Shown: positions 44,947 to 56,900 of the stretch, in pieces
Layout: each line of letters begins with the position of its first letter
Numbering within the stretch: position 1 is the first letter of the stretch
Assembly (NCBI GenBank): GCA_963576785.1
Contig: OY756142.1
Span: 2,108,001-2,172,000, forward strand
Direction of reading: 5' to 3'
DNA: 64,000 nt
From: Chlorophyllum brunneum
Lineage: Eukaryota; Basidiomycota; Agaricomycetes; Agaricales; Agaricaceae
The notes under the pieces: model-generated
Seen by the model: only the letters and a program-made list of their open reading frames with translations
Databases searched by the model: none
Told to the model about the DNA's origin: nothing
Position numbers and translations under genes: made by a program

Positions 44947-45677
44947 TCAAGAAGTTGCTGGTGGATTGTTAAGGGCGCCATGGCCTCCTGTGGATCCAAA
45001 GCCACCGGCACCCCGAAGAGTTTCATCGAGGTCCTTGGACTCTGTCAGCGCTTTGATGCAGAACCGAGTTTAACTAGAACTCACGTCCACTTCGAGGACA
45101 TCTGGAGTGTATATCCGTTCGATGATAAGTTGGGCGATCCGGTCACCCTCTTCCACTACAATAGGATATTTTGGTCAACGAACAAGGCCAAGAACAAAGG
45201 GGGGTACCCTGAAAATCCTTGTCAGAGTGGTTGAAGAGTAACACGAAGACAATCCCTCGGTAGTCCGCATCGATGACTCCCGCTCCGGTATCGATCATGA
45301 ATTTCGACGCTATTTATTAATTAGCTTGGGGTGACATGAACCAGGTTCCTGCCCTGACCAAGACCACTGCGGGGGGCGACTCGGCCATAAGTACCAGCCG
45401 GTACTGCAATTGAAATCTGGGTGTCGACCAAGGCCTTCCCATGCGCGGGGATGACCTTCCTCTCCGCACTGGAAGGGAGTGTCAATGAGATCCCTGCCAC
45501 TGAGCACTAGGGCTGCGCGTACCTGTACAGGTCGTAGCCAGCTGCAAGCAGGGAGCCACGAGTTGGGAGGGTGGCTTTTTCTGAGAGCCTTTTGATCAAA
45601 AGGTCGGAGACGGGGGCAAGTGAAGTGCCAGCGTCTTCGACTTTTCTCTTCTTGACTTGTGGCACTTGGACTTCCAT
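44947..45677 (-). CDS. DUT1: dUTP diphosphatase (dUTPase)
   Basis: Exons complement(join(44947..45033,45085..45155,45208..45309,45359..45468,45523..45677)), 174 aa. Hydrolyses dUTP to dUMP and pyrophosphate, keeping uracil out of DNA. All five trimeric dUTPase motifs are present: AAGYDLYSA (1, near 45), [10 protein letters not shown] (2), [13 protein letters not shown] (3, with the catalytic Asp and pyrimidine-binding region), [12 protein letters not shown] (4) and [10 protein letters not shown] (5, phosphate-binding). Motif 1 and motif 2 are built across introns. The N-terminus [15 protein letters not shown] has a KKRK patch that could act in nuclear import. Divergent from the disordered SQ/TQ-rich gene. 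Confidence 0.95.
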
Positions 45678-45751
45678 GGCTGGTGTGCAGTGAGGGATGT
45701 GCCTGCACGACACGCACCGCCGCATACTCCCAGGGCGTGTCAACTCCGCTC

Positions 45752-45765
45752 GACGCGGTCACGTG
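45752..45765. promoter_or_regulatory. ACGCG core and CACGTG box between DUT1 and the SQ/TQ-rich gene
   Basis: The 126-base divergent promoter contains ACGCG (45753-45757), the core of MBF sites, directly followed by a CACGTG E-box (45760-45765). MBF control would suit DUT1, a known S-phase gene in yeast. Inference from short motifs only. Confidence 0.35.
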
Positions 45766-45803
45766 GTGCTTTGCACCTCGTTGCCGATGCCACGGAACTC
45801 GTT

Positions 45804-47050
45804 ATGCCTCTCAAGGGAGAAAACCCGATCACGACTTATTTTCCTCGTGTCTCGTCAAATCCACAGCTCAAAACACCAGTCAAACCTCAATCAGACAAAC
45901 GTCCTCGGCAGCTTGATGAAATATCTGGCCCGAGTAGAGAACATTCTCGCAAGAAATCCAAGGGACGAAAGCAAAGGGATGAGGATGAACACGACTACCT
46001 GCCTGCCGCGTCAGTTACCTCACGAAAGACTCCTCGGCACCCTCAACGCACCCTCAAGAAGCTTAAACCACCAGCCCGAGGAGTAATCGAAATCCAAGAC
46101 ACACCGCAAAGCAGCCCCGTTGAGCAGATTCCACCGCACCGTATCACACCACCCTCCTCTCCATTGCCAGACCTTACTCCTTCCCCCGATATCCCTCCCA
46201 AAGCACTAAACAAAGCGCCTGGACCGAGTTCTTATAGTGCTTCAATGGAGGCTAGCTACCTGGATCGTTGCAAAGTCGAGCTTGAGCTCATACCTTCTTC
46301 TCAAACTCAGACTTTGGACTCGCTTTTCTGCTACGAAGGGACAACGCCTACACGTGTGCTTGACCTTCCGTCGTCCAGTGTACCTGCTTGCAGTCCCGAG
46401 CCTATCGGACTTTCTCAGAGCTCGAATTTTATCCCATCCTCCCAGCCTGATGCTACCCCTTTTGACTTGCACCCTGATCCTGGTGGACTCATTGTATCTT
46501 CCCAATCGCAAGCCGGGGATCAAATGCCAACTTCCCCCATTGATCCTGACTCTGAGCTGGTGCCGAGCTCTCAAACCCAGGAGCTCTTTTACTCTCAAGG
46601 AGTTGCCCTCCGTTCACCCCAGAGAGCAATGCGGAAGACGAGGTGTGCGCAGTTTATTTGATATCTCTCACCAATCTTACCGTGATCTCCCGTGAACATA
46701 GACCATCCCGAATGGATATCTACATTCGCACACCCCAAACTTCACAATCTAATGTAGGGCGGTCTTCGACAGGGGGGCGTCCGGATGGCCGGACAGGAAA
46801 TGCTTTGGTTGGTGATCCCCATGACCTCTCTCCCACCGTACCGAACTTCCAGGGCTCAGCTATTATATCTCGTCCGCCGAGTCCTAATTGGGACTCCGAA
46901 CAACAGCCATCAACCCAAGCCTCGGAAATTGATCGGGGTGACGAACCAATTTCATACGAAAGCTTACCTGACGCTGTCAAAGAGCTTCAAGGCATGTTTG
47001 GCGACACATACGAGAGCTATCCGCCGGACTTTCCAATGTCATTGCGATAG
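45804..47050 (+). CDS. Disordered SQ/TQ-rich protein with a PIP-like N-terminus
   Basis: Exons join(45804..46642,46702..47050), 395 aa. I do not recognise the family. The N-terminus GENPITTYFPR resembles the I/L-x-x-Y-F core of PCNA-interacting peptides, without the usual Gln. A basic KKSKGRKQRDED patch lies near 55. The middle is proline- and serine-rich and carries four spaced repeats of the type (I/V)PSSQ: IPSSQTQ, IPSSQPD, IVSSQSQ, VPSSQTQ. More SQ/TQ sites follow in the second exon (TPQTSQSN). Such SQ/TQ clusters are typical targets of ATM/ATR kinases. The last 35 residues (DAVKELQGMFGDTYESYPPD) look structured. Head-to-head with DUT1. Confidence 0.65.
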
Positions 47051-47325
47051 TATCAGTGTCTCGGGCTGACGTTGATACAACTTGGTTCATACTCATCCTC
47101 TACTGCATAATACTACCTCATGCTTATTCTAATTCTCGATGGTGCCTTCTCTCACCCATTAATCTCTCTCACCTTGATTTGTGGAAGGACACTGTGACAT
47201 GTCCAACCCCTCCACGTGAAGATGTGGATGATGTCACGCTGGTTATCTCGATGGGCCTCTTCAAAGCTTGGCACTTATATCCTTTGCTAACACATTATCG
47301 TCTTCATCAATCCAACATTTGTGCG

Positions 47326-48881
47326 ATGTCCGGTCGTCTGCAGAACAAGGTAGATTGCCATCCCCACCGTCATACTCGCGAACGCAAGAGACGTGCTCAC
47401 CTATCCTCCTAGGTGGCTCTCGTGACTGGTGCGGGATCGTGAGTTCAGGACCAGATTGACACAAAGATCAATGAATGTACTGAATAAAATGGTGTTGGCG
47501 GTGACACCTTGGCCGGTGATCAGAGGCATTGGTCTTGAGTCGTCGATTCTGTTTGCTCAAGAGGGAGCGAACGTGCTTTTGGTGGACATCAATCTTGAAG
47601 GTGCCGAGAAAGGCGCAAAGATTATTTCGGAACGGTTTCCGAGTGTAAAGGCAATTGCGACGCAAGCTGATGTGGGTAAGGAAGTAGATGTGAAGGCTGC
47701 TGTGGATCTTGCCGTGAAGGAGTTTGGTCGGCTGGACGTCATGGTTCGTGAATCCTTGACAGGGTCGTTTGGCGCCCTATGTACTGACATAACATTTACC
47801 TAGTTTAACAACGCTGGTACGTTGCAATTTTCATGACCACAGAACAATAACGGCTGATTATGGCACACGTATAATCAGGTATAATGCACCCCGAGGATGA
47901 CAATGCGCTGAATACCGAGGAACGTATTTGGGATCTGACTATGCAGATCAACCTTAAAGGTGTTTGGTGGGGTTGCAAATACGCCATCCTTGCTATGCGT
48001 CAAAATCAGAAGGATGAGAGCACCGGGCTCCAAACTGGTGGTAGCATCATTAATACAGCCAGTTTTGTGGCTCTGATGGGAGCCGCTACGCCCCAGCTCG
48101 CTTGTGAGCATCCCTTTGGATGTCTGTTGTTCGTTTTATATGACACTGATGATCAACTTCGTGCTTTCGTGAATCAGATACCGCTTCCAAGGTGGGCAAC
48201 GGGTTATTCAATAGCTACTGGTATTGTGTTGCTAATACTCGATTTTGTATGCGATAATAGGGCGGCGTGTTGGCGATGACCCGCGAGCTTGCTATGGTAC
48301 ATGCTCGTGAAGGCATCCGCGTTAACTCCTTATGCCCGTGAGCACCTTCGCCTTAATGTCCAACCCACTACATCCTATACCGATGTAACCGCTAACTTCT
48401 ATCTTCCCCTGCCCTCGATTTTGGATCATTGGCGTTCTTGCGGCTTTGTAGCGGTCCTTTGCGGACTCGTGAGTGTCTTCTTGGATTCTGCTGAGCCCGA
48501 GTAAGAGGACTGATGACTTGGTTCCTATAGCCCTCCTGATGGACTTCCTGAACACTCAGGAAAAGCGAGATAGGCGACTTGTACATCTCCCTATGGGCCG
48601 CTTCGGTGAGGCGGTTGAGTTGGCCAAGGCAGCACTGTTCCGTGAGCCTTATTCCTACCCGACTTAAAGAAAGAAAAGAAAACCAATCAGCCCTGCCTTT
48701 CAGTCGCGAGTGATGATAGCAGTTACGTGACTGTAAGGTTTCCCAAAACGATCGTGTAATCCTAGCGTTAATGACATATTATCTTCAGGGCGCCGACTTC
48801 GCCGTTGATGGCGGTCTATCAAAGGCCTATGTCACACCAATTGGAGAATCTGTATTAACCCCACCCCCTAGCTTGATCTGA
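47326..48881 (+). CDS. Short-chain dehydrogenase/reductase (classical SDR)
   Basis: Exons join(47326..47349,47413..47438,47524..47743,47804..47816,47879..48103,48178..48191,48261..48337,48452..48468,48531..48641,48704..48732,48789..48881), 282 aa. An NAD(P)-dependent oxidoreductase. All core motifs are made by splicing: ALVTGAGSGIG (cofactor turn), DVMFNNAG, GGSIINTASFVALMG with the Ser, YTASKGG (catalytic Tyr and Lys) and PGPLRTP. ADFAVDGGLSK is the usual C-terminal block. An acidic residue ends strand 2 (LLVDINLEG), which favours NAD over NADP. Exons of 13, 14 and 17 bases make the gene easy to miss or mis-annotate. The substrate is unknown. Confidence 0.9.
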
Positions 48882-49321
48882 ATGGGTGCTCGTTCTTGAG
48901 GTTGTTAGTTGAAGGGGAAGAAGTACTTGTTGATCAGCCGGTTGGATCGATGGAGTAGGATGATTTCCTAGGAGCCCATTGTTGATCCGTGTTCCTGAGG
49001 GATTATGCTTCAGTTCTTTTACCTACTTGTGTCAATGATGGTGATAGTCAAATCTTCTACAAAAATTCGTAGCCCTAGCCGGACTCTTGCTGACAGTGAC
49101 ACGCTCTGATATGAAAACGCGATGCGAAGCCAAAGTGATGGATCCGAGAGGACAGGTTCATTAGATAAATGAAAAAATGATAGCAACAGTACATCCGAGG
49201 CCATTCAATAGTATATGGACATCACGGTGATTCGAGCAGAGCTTAAGCAGAGCGAAGAGATATTTATGGACTACATGGGCGATGGCAGGGTGGGACATTT
49301 GTTGGAGGGAGGTAGAGTGCT
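48882..49321. other. Convergent intergenic region
   Basis: 440 bases between the 3' ends of the SDR and MPO1 genes. No gene or RNA seen. Confidence 0.5.
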
Positions 49322-50135
49322 TCAGAGATCTTTCCTGCGCTTCTCGTCCCCCTGAGCCTTCCGAATCCTGGTGATTTCCTTGCCAATCTCATTCTTGACG
49401 CGGCGATGGAATTCAGGGCGGTAACCAGCTCCAAAAAGAAGCTCGAGATGGACAAAGAAGGGTGCAAGGACGACGGCTATCAATATTCGGTTGTGAGCGC
49501 GCGAGAACCCAAAAAGTAAAAATTCTGGTGATAGCTCACCACCGATGAGGTTATCGAGAAGGGCGGGGGCGCGTTTCTCTGCAAGGCCGTGGCCTAAGAA
49601 TTGAGCAAGCCAGGAGGCGGCATGTAAGATGGCAGCTTGGTTGATACCGCTGGGTCTCTGGGCGAAAGCAGTGGCTGTGAGGACAGAGAGGATAATTTGT
49701 GGAGCGTAGAGCAACTGAGAATATGTTTCATAAGGTGGCGTATTACGGACGATGGGTTGGGAGCTTACTGCAGCGACTGGTTCGAGGGCAAGGTAGTAGA
49801 GGAAATATAGACTGGCATGAATAGCAGACCAGTTGAGATCGAAAACCAGATAGTCGTTAAACTTGTGGTAGGTGGGCGGAATTGCTGATGGGGTGGGTAA
49901 TTGGCTCGCGAGGACTTGGAAGGTCCTGGATGAGAGGTGAGTTCAATGGTTTGGGGTCGAAGCAATGAAGATACTGACCAGAGGAGGATGGGAACACATA
50001 TTATGTGGATGAGAACGTTAACGCGATTGGAGTGGTATGCACCATAGAAGGTGAGCTGAAATACCTCAGGTAGATGGTCGCTGCTGAGGACGGGATGCAT
50101 ACCTGGGAGGTTACGTCGAAGAGATTGGAGGGCAT
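49322..50135 (-). CDS. MPO1: Mpo1-like 2-hydroxy fatty acid dioxygenase (DUF962)
   Basis: Exons complement(join(49322..49476,49540..49714,49769..49925,49979..50055,50103..50135)), 198 aa. Yeast Mpo1 is an ER Fe(II) dioxygenase that alpha-oxidises 2-hydroxypalmitic acid from phytosphingosine breakdown. The N-terminal signature LTFYGAYHSNRVNVLIHIICVP carries the conserved His residues (YH.N..N...H) near residue 18-28. Two His blocks follow: AAILHAASWLAQFLGHGLAEKR near 125 and LAPFFVHLELLFGAGYRPE near 155. Four or so hydrophobic segments fit an ER membrane protein. The first coding exon is 33 bases. Head-to-head with SEC22. Confidence 0.9.
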
Positions 50136-50322
50136 GGTGGTTGGGAAAGCGGAAGTGGAAGAGGCGGGCTATATAATCATAGATCACAAACATATGACAA
50201 TGGAATGAAGCAAAAGAGGAAGGACCCTGAGGACCCTGGTCACCCTGGGGACCCTGATCTCCGCAGCACCACTCACGTGTCTGTCCTCCTCGAAGGCGAC
50301 GTTTCAACTCTTCCCCGCCAAC

Positions 50323-51204
50323 ATGGTCAGATCAACAATCATCGTCAGAGCGTCCGATGCACTCCCCCTCGCTGCCAGCGTCGACGACGAGCAAGTGAGC
50401 CCACCCTCGACCTCGACTGCCCTTGTCCTGACCGCGTATACGTGTCACGTTCATTTAGACAGAGCAGGCGCTCCAAGAACACAAGCAACAAGCAAAATTG
50501 ATATTTCGACGCATTACACCTAATGTAGAGCCCCGCTGCTCCATTGAGAGTGGGGCATACACACTACAGTACGTCCACCGTGCAAACTCTCGTCCGGCCG
50601 TTCGTGGACTGTTGACCTGTCACTCCAGTTACCTCATCTCGGAAAATGTTGTATTCCTGACTATAGCTGACAAGTCGTACCCGCGGAAACTTGCCTTTAC
50701 ATTCCTCGACGAGCTTTCTAAAGAGTTTGCGACGTCCTACGGCCCAAAGGTGGAAACTGTCAGGAAGCCCTACGCCTTTGTGGGGTTCGGTATGTCGCCT
50801 AGTTTTCGTGGTGTACCATCTGTAATGATGAAATTTCAGACACGTTCATGTCCAAGACTGCACGGTTGTATCAGGATACGCGGACAGCGAGTGCGGCAGC
50901 ATCTGGACTAGACAAGCTCAACGACGAGCTGCAGGACGTGACAAGGATTATGACGAAGAATATGGAGGAGTTGCTGTGGAGAGGAGACTCTTTGGATAGT
51001 GTGTTCGTTCTCTGATCCCCCCCTGCTTGAGCTGAAGGCATTATTTTAGGGATGTCGCATCTCTCGACGTCTTTGCGCTCCGAGTCTGAAAAATACCGGA
51101 AAGCTGCACGCAACATCAACCTCCAAGCGCTGCTTCGGCAGTATGCACCTCTGGGTGCCGTGTGCCTACTCGTAGTCATTCTACTCTACTGGCGATTCAG
51201 TTAA
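50323..51204 (+). CDS. SEC22: R-SNARE Sec22
   Basis: Exons join(50323..50394,50459..50568,50629..50789,50840..50998,51050..51204), 218 aa. Sec22 drives ER-Golgi vesicle fusion in both directions. The longin domain covers residues ~1-120 (MVRSTIIVRASDALPLAAS, LISENVVFLTIADKSYPRKLAFTFLDEL). The SNARE helix lies at ~133-190 (KLNDELQDVTRIMTKNMEELLWRGDSLDRM, with Arg in the zero layer at LLWRGD). A C-terminal membrane anchor (GAVCLLVVILLYWRFS) ends the protein, as in the family. Length is standard. It shares a 187-base promoter with MPO1. Confidence 0.95.
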
Positions 51205-51393
51205 GCCCGTGTTTTGTATTCTAGACCTGGCTGTGTCGGTTTATTCTCACTCGGATTATACAGTAATTATATTTACCTGTTGCTCTGCTATTGGCTCATG
51301 TACATGTCTGCTGTGTGATGGGTTATCTAATCTTTCTGAGGTGCAACATCTGTTCCCGCCGTGATCATCAGTGCCGATAGCTGCACCACCACC

Positions 51394-53830
51394 ATGTACA
51401 GCACACCCTCTCCCTATGGCCAGCCCAATCCCCAGAGGGCACGTTCCCCTCAGCCGCCCATCCAGCGCGCATACTCGCCTCAGCCCCCCACACAACGAGC
51501 ATACTCTCCCCAACCGCCAATCCAACGGTCATACTCTCCCCAACCGCCAATCCAACGGTCATACTCCCCTCAGCCACCCGGGTATGGCCCTCCACAAGCA
51601 CAAGCCTTCCCCCCTCCAACTCCCACCCAAGCAGGCCAGATCGCACCAGGATCAGTAACTTACACAACAACCACCAACCCGGATGGCGCAGTAATTTACC
51701 ACCCGTTCAAGTGCGTGCTGATCCGATCGCTCGATTATCCTTTGATCTGACCGTACTTTATGTAGAGCCGTGGCAGCTAGGTTCGTCACTTCATCGCCGC
51801 TAAAGAATCTAGTATTGACACCATTTACGTCTGACGGGTAGTTATCAGACACCTAATGGGCTCGTGAGCGGCATCCAATGGATCCCAGCAGAGGCCACCC
51901 ATGTTGCACCAGCGAACGCACAACCCGCTCCCCCTGTGAGTGTCTGTTAAGCTCCCGAGGTCTATTTAAAATTCAACCGTCACTCTATTCAGGAATTTAC
52001 CGCTTCTTGGAAGCGAGGTAAAGATGACGGATTAAGAGAATGGTGCGTGTTCCAATCAACCCCAGCCACAAGGGATCCGCCATTAACTGTCATTCAATCT
52101 ACTAGGGAGCGTGATGAAGAAAAGCGGAGGAAGCGGGAGGAGAAAGAGTCCGCCAGACGCCTCCGTGAACAACAGGAACTTCGCGGTGACGAGCGAGTCC
52201 GCGAGTATGATCGTGAACGAAGGAAAAGTTTCAACGCCAGTGCTCCTCCAACGGGCTTCGTGTCCTTCCCTCCAGGAGCTGCCCCATCAGGTGGCCATAG
52301 CCCGTATCAAGGCTATGGTGATCCCGTTCTAAGCAGAACGTCCCCGTACGGTCCACAGGGTACTGGCGGCGGCGGCACCTATGGTCACGAGCGCAAGTAC
52401 AGCAATCCCGGTGGCTACGATGCATTGAATCGTCAGTTTGATGACATGGACCTGAGCCGCACAAAGGAACGCGAGAGGAAGATCAGCGGAGCCGCCGGTC
52501 GGCCCCGTAAATATAGCACAGGTGCAAGCGATGAACGTCCCGGGCCTTATGGTTCACCATACGTACCTCAGGGTGGCACAAGTCCTTACGGCAGTCCTTA
52601 TGCGACCCCAGTTGCACCAGGATATCCTACTTCTGCCGGCAAGTACTCTCCCAATCCAAGTCGACCTGGGGAGTTGCCTTTTGTTCAGCCAGTTGCGGGA
52701 GCACAGGTATATCCAGGCTCTGTCTACTCTTCGTCAGGTCGGGGTGGCGACCCCATTGCTAGGTCCACGACACCATATGGCACCTCAGCCAGTGCCCAAG
52801 CTCAGGTCTATCCCCGCGGGCACGTCATGGAAGGGCAGTCAGTCCATCCGAGGTCCAGGGCCTCGTCACCCATGCCAGGTGCCGCTCCTGGGACGTCACC
52901 TTACGGCCAGAACTACGTCACATTCCCTGAACAAGCTGGGAAGACTCGTTCTCATTCTCGTCCTCCGTCACCTCGTATGGGTGGTGCCTCACCTTACTTA
53001 CCAGGGGCCGCTCTCCCTGAGCAACAACTCCCACCCCCCGAAGGATTCTCCCGCCCTGTTAACCCCAACCTTGGGTTCACCGCTTTCGATACGATGAAGA
53101 TCCAAGACATGGAAGAATTTTTACTAGCCACTCACTCGCCTCGCATGCCACTGGTTCTCAAATATCACGATGTTTACCCAGAAGACTGGCAGCGTTTAAT
53201 GAGCGTGAGTCATTGAATTTACTTTGTAAGGTACAGACGAATATAGACATGTCATTACTTCCAAAGGATGTCAAGCTGGCCTGGAGTGGTCGTCTCCCTG
53301 TCCCAAATGACAGCCGCAGTGGTCAAGCACCCCGCCGTGCAACTGTCGTTGCAGACATGATCGACCTATGGAACACCTCATTCTTCTTCCCTCGTGGTGT
53401 CGAGGTTGTCTTATATAAAGGCCGCGAGCGTCGTTCTGGCCCCAAAGTCGGTATCATCGACGACCTCCCTGGGGACAGAGAGCGCAGTGAGTCCGAGGAC
53501 GAAGAGGACGACGATGACGACGATGACGAAAGTGAACTGGAAGAATACCTGGCCAGGAATGCCAGTGCGTATGGGCGCCCCCAAGACTTCGATCCTGTTA
53601 TCATTGCGAGAAGGAGGAGAGAGGCCAAGGAGGAGAAGCGGAGGGCAAGGAGGGAGAAGAGGAAGGCTAGGGCTAAGGAGAAGGAGAAAGTTTATGCGTT
53701 GTATATGACTTATGTGCCAGTTGGCGCCACCGCCGTCCCCCCGACTGGTGGGATACCTGGAGGATACCCACCCGCTCCCGCTACAACCTACGTCTCTACT
53801 GGTGGGTATGGACGTCATGGAGGATACTGA
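51394..53830 (+). CDS. Proline-rich conserved hypothetical protein with short tandem repeats
   Basis: Exons join(51394..51710,51766..51780,51842..51935,51993..52042,52106..53204,53267..53830), 712 aa. Function unknown. The N-terminus has five tandem YSPQPPxQR-type repeats (about residues 15-65). Residues ~105-165 form a first conserved piece (NPDGAVIYHPFKAVAASYQTP). A charged helical stretch (ERDEEKRRKREEKE) and a long Gly/Pro/Tyr/Ser-rich disordered part follow. A second conserved domain (~500-600) contains PLVLKYHDVYPEDWQRLM, a DVKLAWSG strand, and FFFPRGVEVVLYKGRERRSG. An acidic run (EDEEDDDDDDDESE) and a very basic helix end it. Exon 2 has 15 bases. It could be an RNA- or membrane-associated adaptor, but nothing proves this. 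Confidence 0.75.
51425..51585 (+). repeat. In-frame ~33-base tandem repeats coding YSPQPP units
   Basis: Five copies of a ~33-base unit (CATACTC(G/T/C)CC(T/C)CAGCC... pattern). Copies four and five are nearly identical in DNA, so the array has expanded recently. The frame is kept. Confidence 0.8.
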
Positions 53831-53981
53831 GTCTTGTGCGCAAGTACTAATGGTTACGATGTCCCGGTGTTGCTTGTATTTCTACCCAATCTTCGTTTCT
53901 TACTGGAAAATAAATCTGGCTCAGAGGAATAGTATAAAGAAGTGTATATAACGAATAGCGCACAATAAAGAAGTCAATAAA

Positions 53982-56900
53982 TTAGTAGTAACCACCTCTT
54001 CCACGGCCCCTTCCTTGGCTGTAAGGGGGAGCCCCCCTCCCATAGCCAGAGTTGCTGTAACCGCCAGATTGATTACCGCTAGGGTTGCCATGTCCATCGT
54101 AATTGCCGCCACCATTCTGTCCACCATATCCCCCTCGACTGCTACCATATCCCCCACCGCCACTACCGTAACCTCCATATCCACCACCCGAGCCAGAATC
54201 ACCTCCGTAGTTATCATTCCGCCCAAAGGAGGTGGGGTTATGCGGTGGCGCACTGGCCCTCAGAGGTGGCGGACCACTGCCATATCCGCCATAAGACGAT
54301 GGTCGTGGGTTGTTGCTTCCACCATACCCGCCGTACCCACCATAATCCGACGGAGGATGGGATCTAGGAGGCAGATATGACGACGACTGATACGGATTCC
54401 CGCCGCGACCTCCATACCCTCCTCCCCTACTAGAGGGTCCACCACGTCCATTCGTAAATGAACCCCCACCTCCTGAGCCGCCGTAATTGCCACCTGAATT
54501 GTAGTGATTCGACCTTCCATGGAACGGATCGTTACGAATCCTGTCGGATCCATAGCCGCCTCGCCCGTTGCGGTCATTGTGAAAGCCTCCACGACCTCTT
54601 CCGCGCCCACCATTTCTCGTCACCTCGAGATCATTGGCTTGAAGTACACGAGGAGGACGTTTTGCGCCTGGAAGAAGCGCCGAATGATGCGGTGTAAGTT
54701 GTTTGGGGAAGTAATATAGGACTGAGAGTGATCTATCGTTTCTGATATCTGGAAGGCCCTCCGAAGCAAGAGGAGAAAAGTATGTAGAACCAGGCACACA
54801 GTCCGGGTTGGGTAGAACAGAACCATTCATGCCTTTGCTGTCTTTGGGGTTCAGAACAACCGGCTGTTAAGATGGTTCATCATGAGATTTTTGAGTGGAA
54901 GGAGAGAGAACCTACTTCACTCTTCTTCTTTTTACCATAAAGCGACTCATAGAACGGGTATACAGAGTGTGATTCTCCTGATAACATGATATTATCACCC
55001 CACTTGTTGCGCTGTTTTTCTTCCTCGGTTAGATTCGGGTATTCGAGTGCCATAGCTTCAAGCAACCGTTTTTCGTCGATAAATGGCAACAGGGCAACGC
55101 CTTGCCAAGCCATACGTTTGCCGTTCATATCGATTTGGAAGGTCGATGGGTAGAAGTCAATAATTGGAGAGTCCTCCTCTGTCATGAAGCGGTGGAAAAC
55201 TTGTGGTATATGTTTGCGGCTATGGAGAGGTGTGTGAACACTGAAGAAATGCACCAGGGAAAAAATAGCGAACCTGGCAGCAGGGAAGACGCCCATCAAT
55301 TGCTCAAAGGGCTTAAAAGGTTGTCCAAGTTCGAATTTGATGGGCATCTGCTCGACATTTTCAAAGTCGGCGGCGAAGGGCGCAAAGTGGTATGGGTAAT
55401 ACCACTGCCATGAGGGCGTCTGAAGAGTGTAAGATGATTAAGCCAGATATGCAAAGTATGGAGTCTACGTACTCCTTGATAGTAATATTTCAATACCCAA
55501 CATAGGCCTTCGACATAACATTGTGTGATTCTGAAAAATAATAACAATAAGGATCACAAAAATATGTACTAAAAAATCTGGGCTTACTTCTTCTTAAATT
55601 CAAGGTCGCTGGCCTCGACACCAAATTTCTGTTTATAATACCTGTCTCTGTATCCTGCCTCCCACAATCTTTTGGTTGTTATTGACATGTCATAGAAGTT
55701 CTTTGTTTTACTTACTTAACGGTGTCTTCCTGGGTGACCGTTCCATCAGCATTGACTTTGTAAGCCAGTGGATCAGCGTCAGGGGGTGTGTCGTCGTCAT
55801 CATTCTCCTCGACGGTCACAATGTCTTCTTCCACGTCTGGCGCACCAGGCCCTTCCTCGAAGGTCCGCTTTTGGCCAGTTGTCTGTTCCTCTCCAGGCTC
55901 AGGCCTCCGCACACGGCCAAACTCGTCCACCTCCATTCTGTCTGTGGGCGCCGTACTACTATCACTAGTGGGTAGGGTATTGGTGGGAGACTCAGGAGAT
56001 GTTACAGGTTTGGCGGGAAGTTGGGCAGCAAGTTGGGCAGCAACAGTGATAGTAGCGGCAATTGGCTTGGGTGGAAGTGAGGAAGCACTTGGCTTTACCG
56101 GTTGAAGACCTGCAAGCTCTGCTTTGAGTACCTCTGCTGCACTCATGTTGGCCATGCGGATCGCCCGACGATTGGCTACAACATCACGATTGGACCCTGC
56201 GAGAGCCTGGACAGCTACAGGTGCCATCTGAATGGATTCGGGTGTCGCAGCGGCCCCAAGACCAATCGAGTCAGCTTTGGCAGTAAAGTCATACGTAGGC
56301 CGAGGAGGTAAAGAAGGATGTGCAGGAGGAATAGAGCCTGACGTAAGGCCTAGTGCCGCAGAAGGCGCAATAGTCCCATTTTTGATCTGCTGTTCCAACT
56401 TTCGGCGCTTGGCATTCTGATCCTGGCGCTCTTCAGCTATAAAAATAAACAGATCGAGTGTCAATAACACCATTTGAGTCAGGCGAATCAAAACCGAATA
56501 TGACAGATGAGAAATAATGATTTTGGGAAGGGGAGTATAAAAAACACATGTCAGACAGACCTTCACGCCGTCGACGAAAAATGTCATCTTCTCGCTTAGC
56601 AAGTCCCTCAAGGATGATCTGTGCTCGACCAAGATTGATCTCTCCATGGTTCGTCAAGTAGCCACCCATTCTTGGAAGCTCTTGTTTCCATATTTTCAGA
56701 AGAGTATCAATAGCGCCTTCACGAATCTCAAGAGAGGGAAGGTGGGGAAGGAAATCATTGCCGACGAAAAAAATGAGCAGAACCCAGTCATCAATGGCTT
56801 GTTCGAGACTGAATGGAATGGGACAAGGGAAATCGAGCTCGACCTCAAGATATTCGCGCAAGATACCGACATCGAGGAAGATAAAGGGTTTTTTGTCGGA

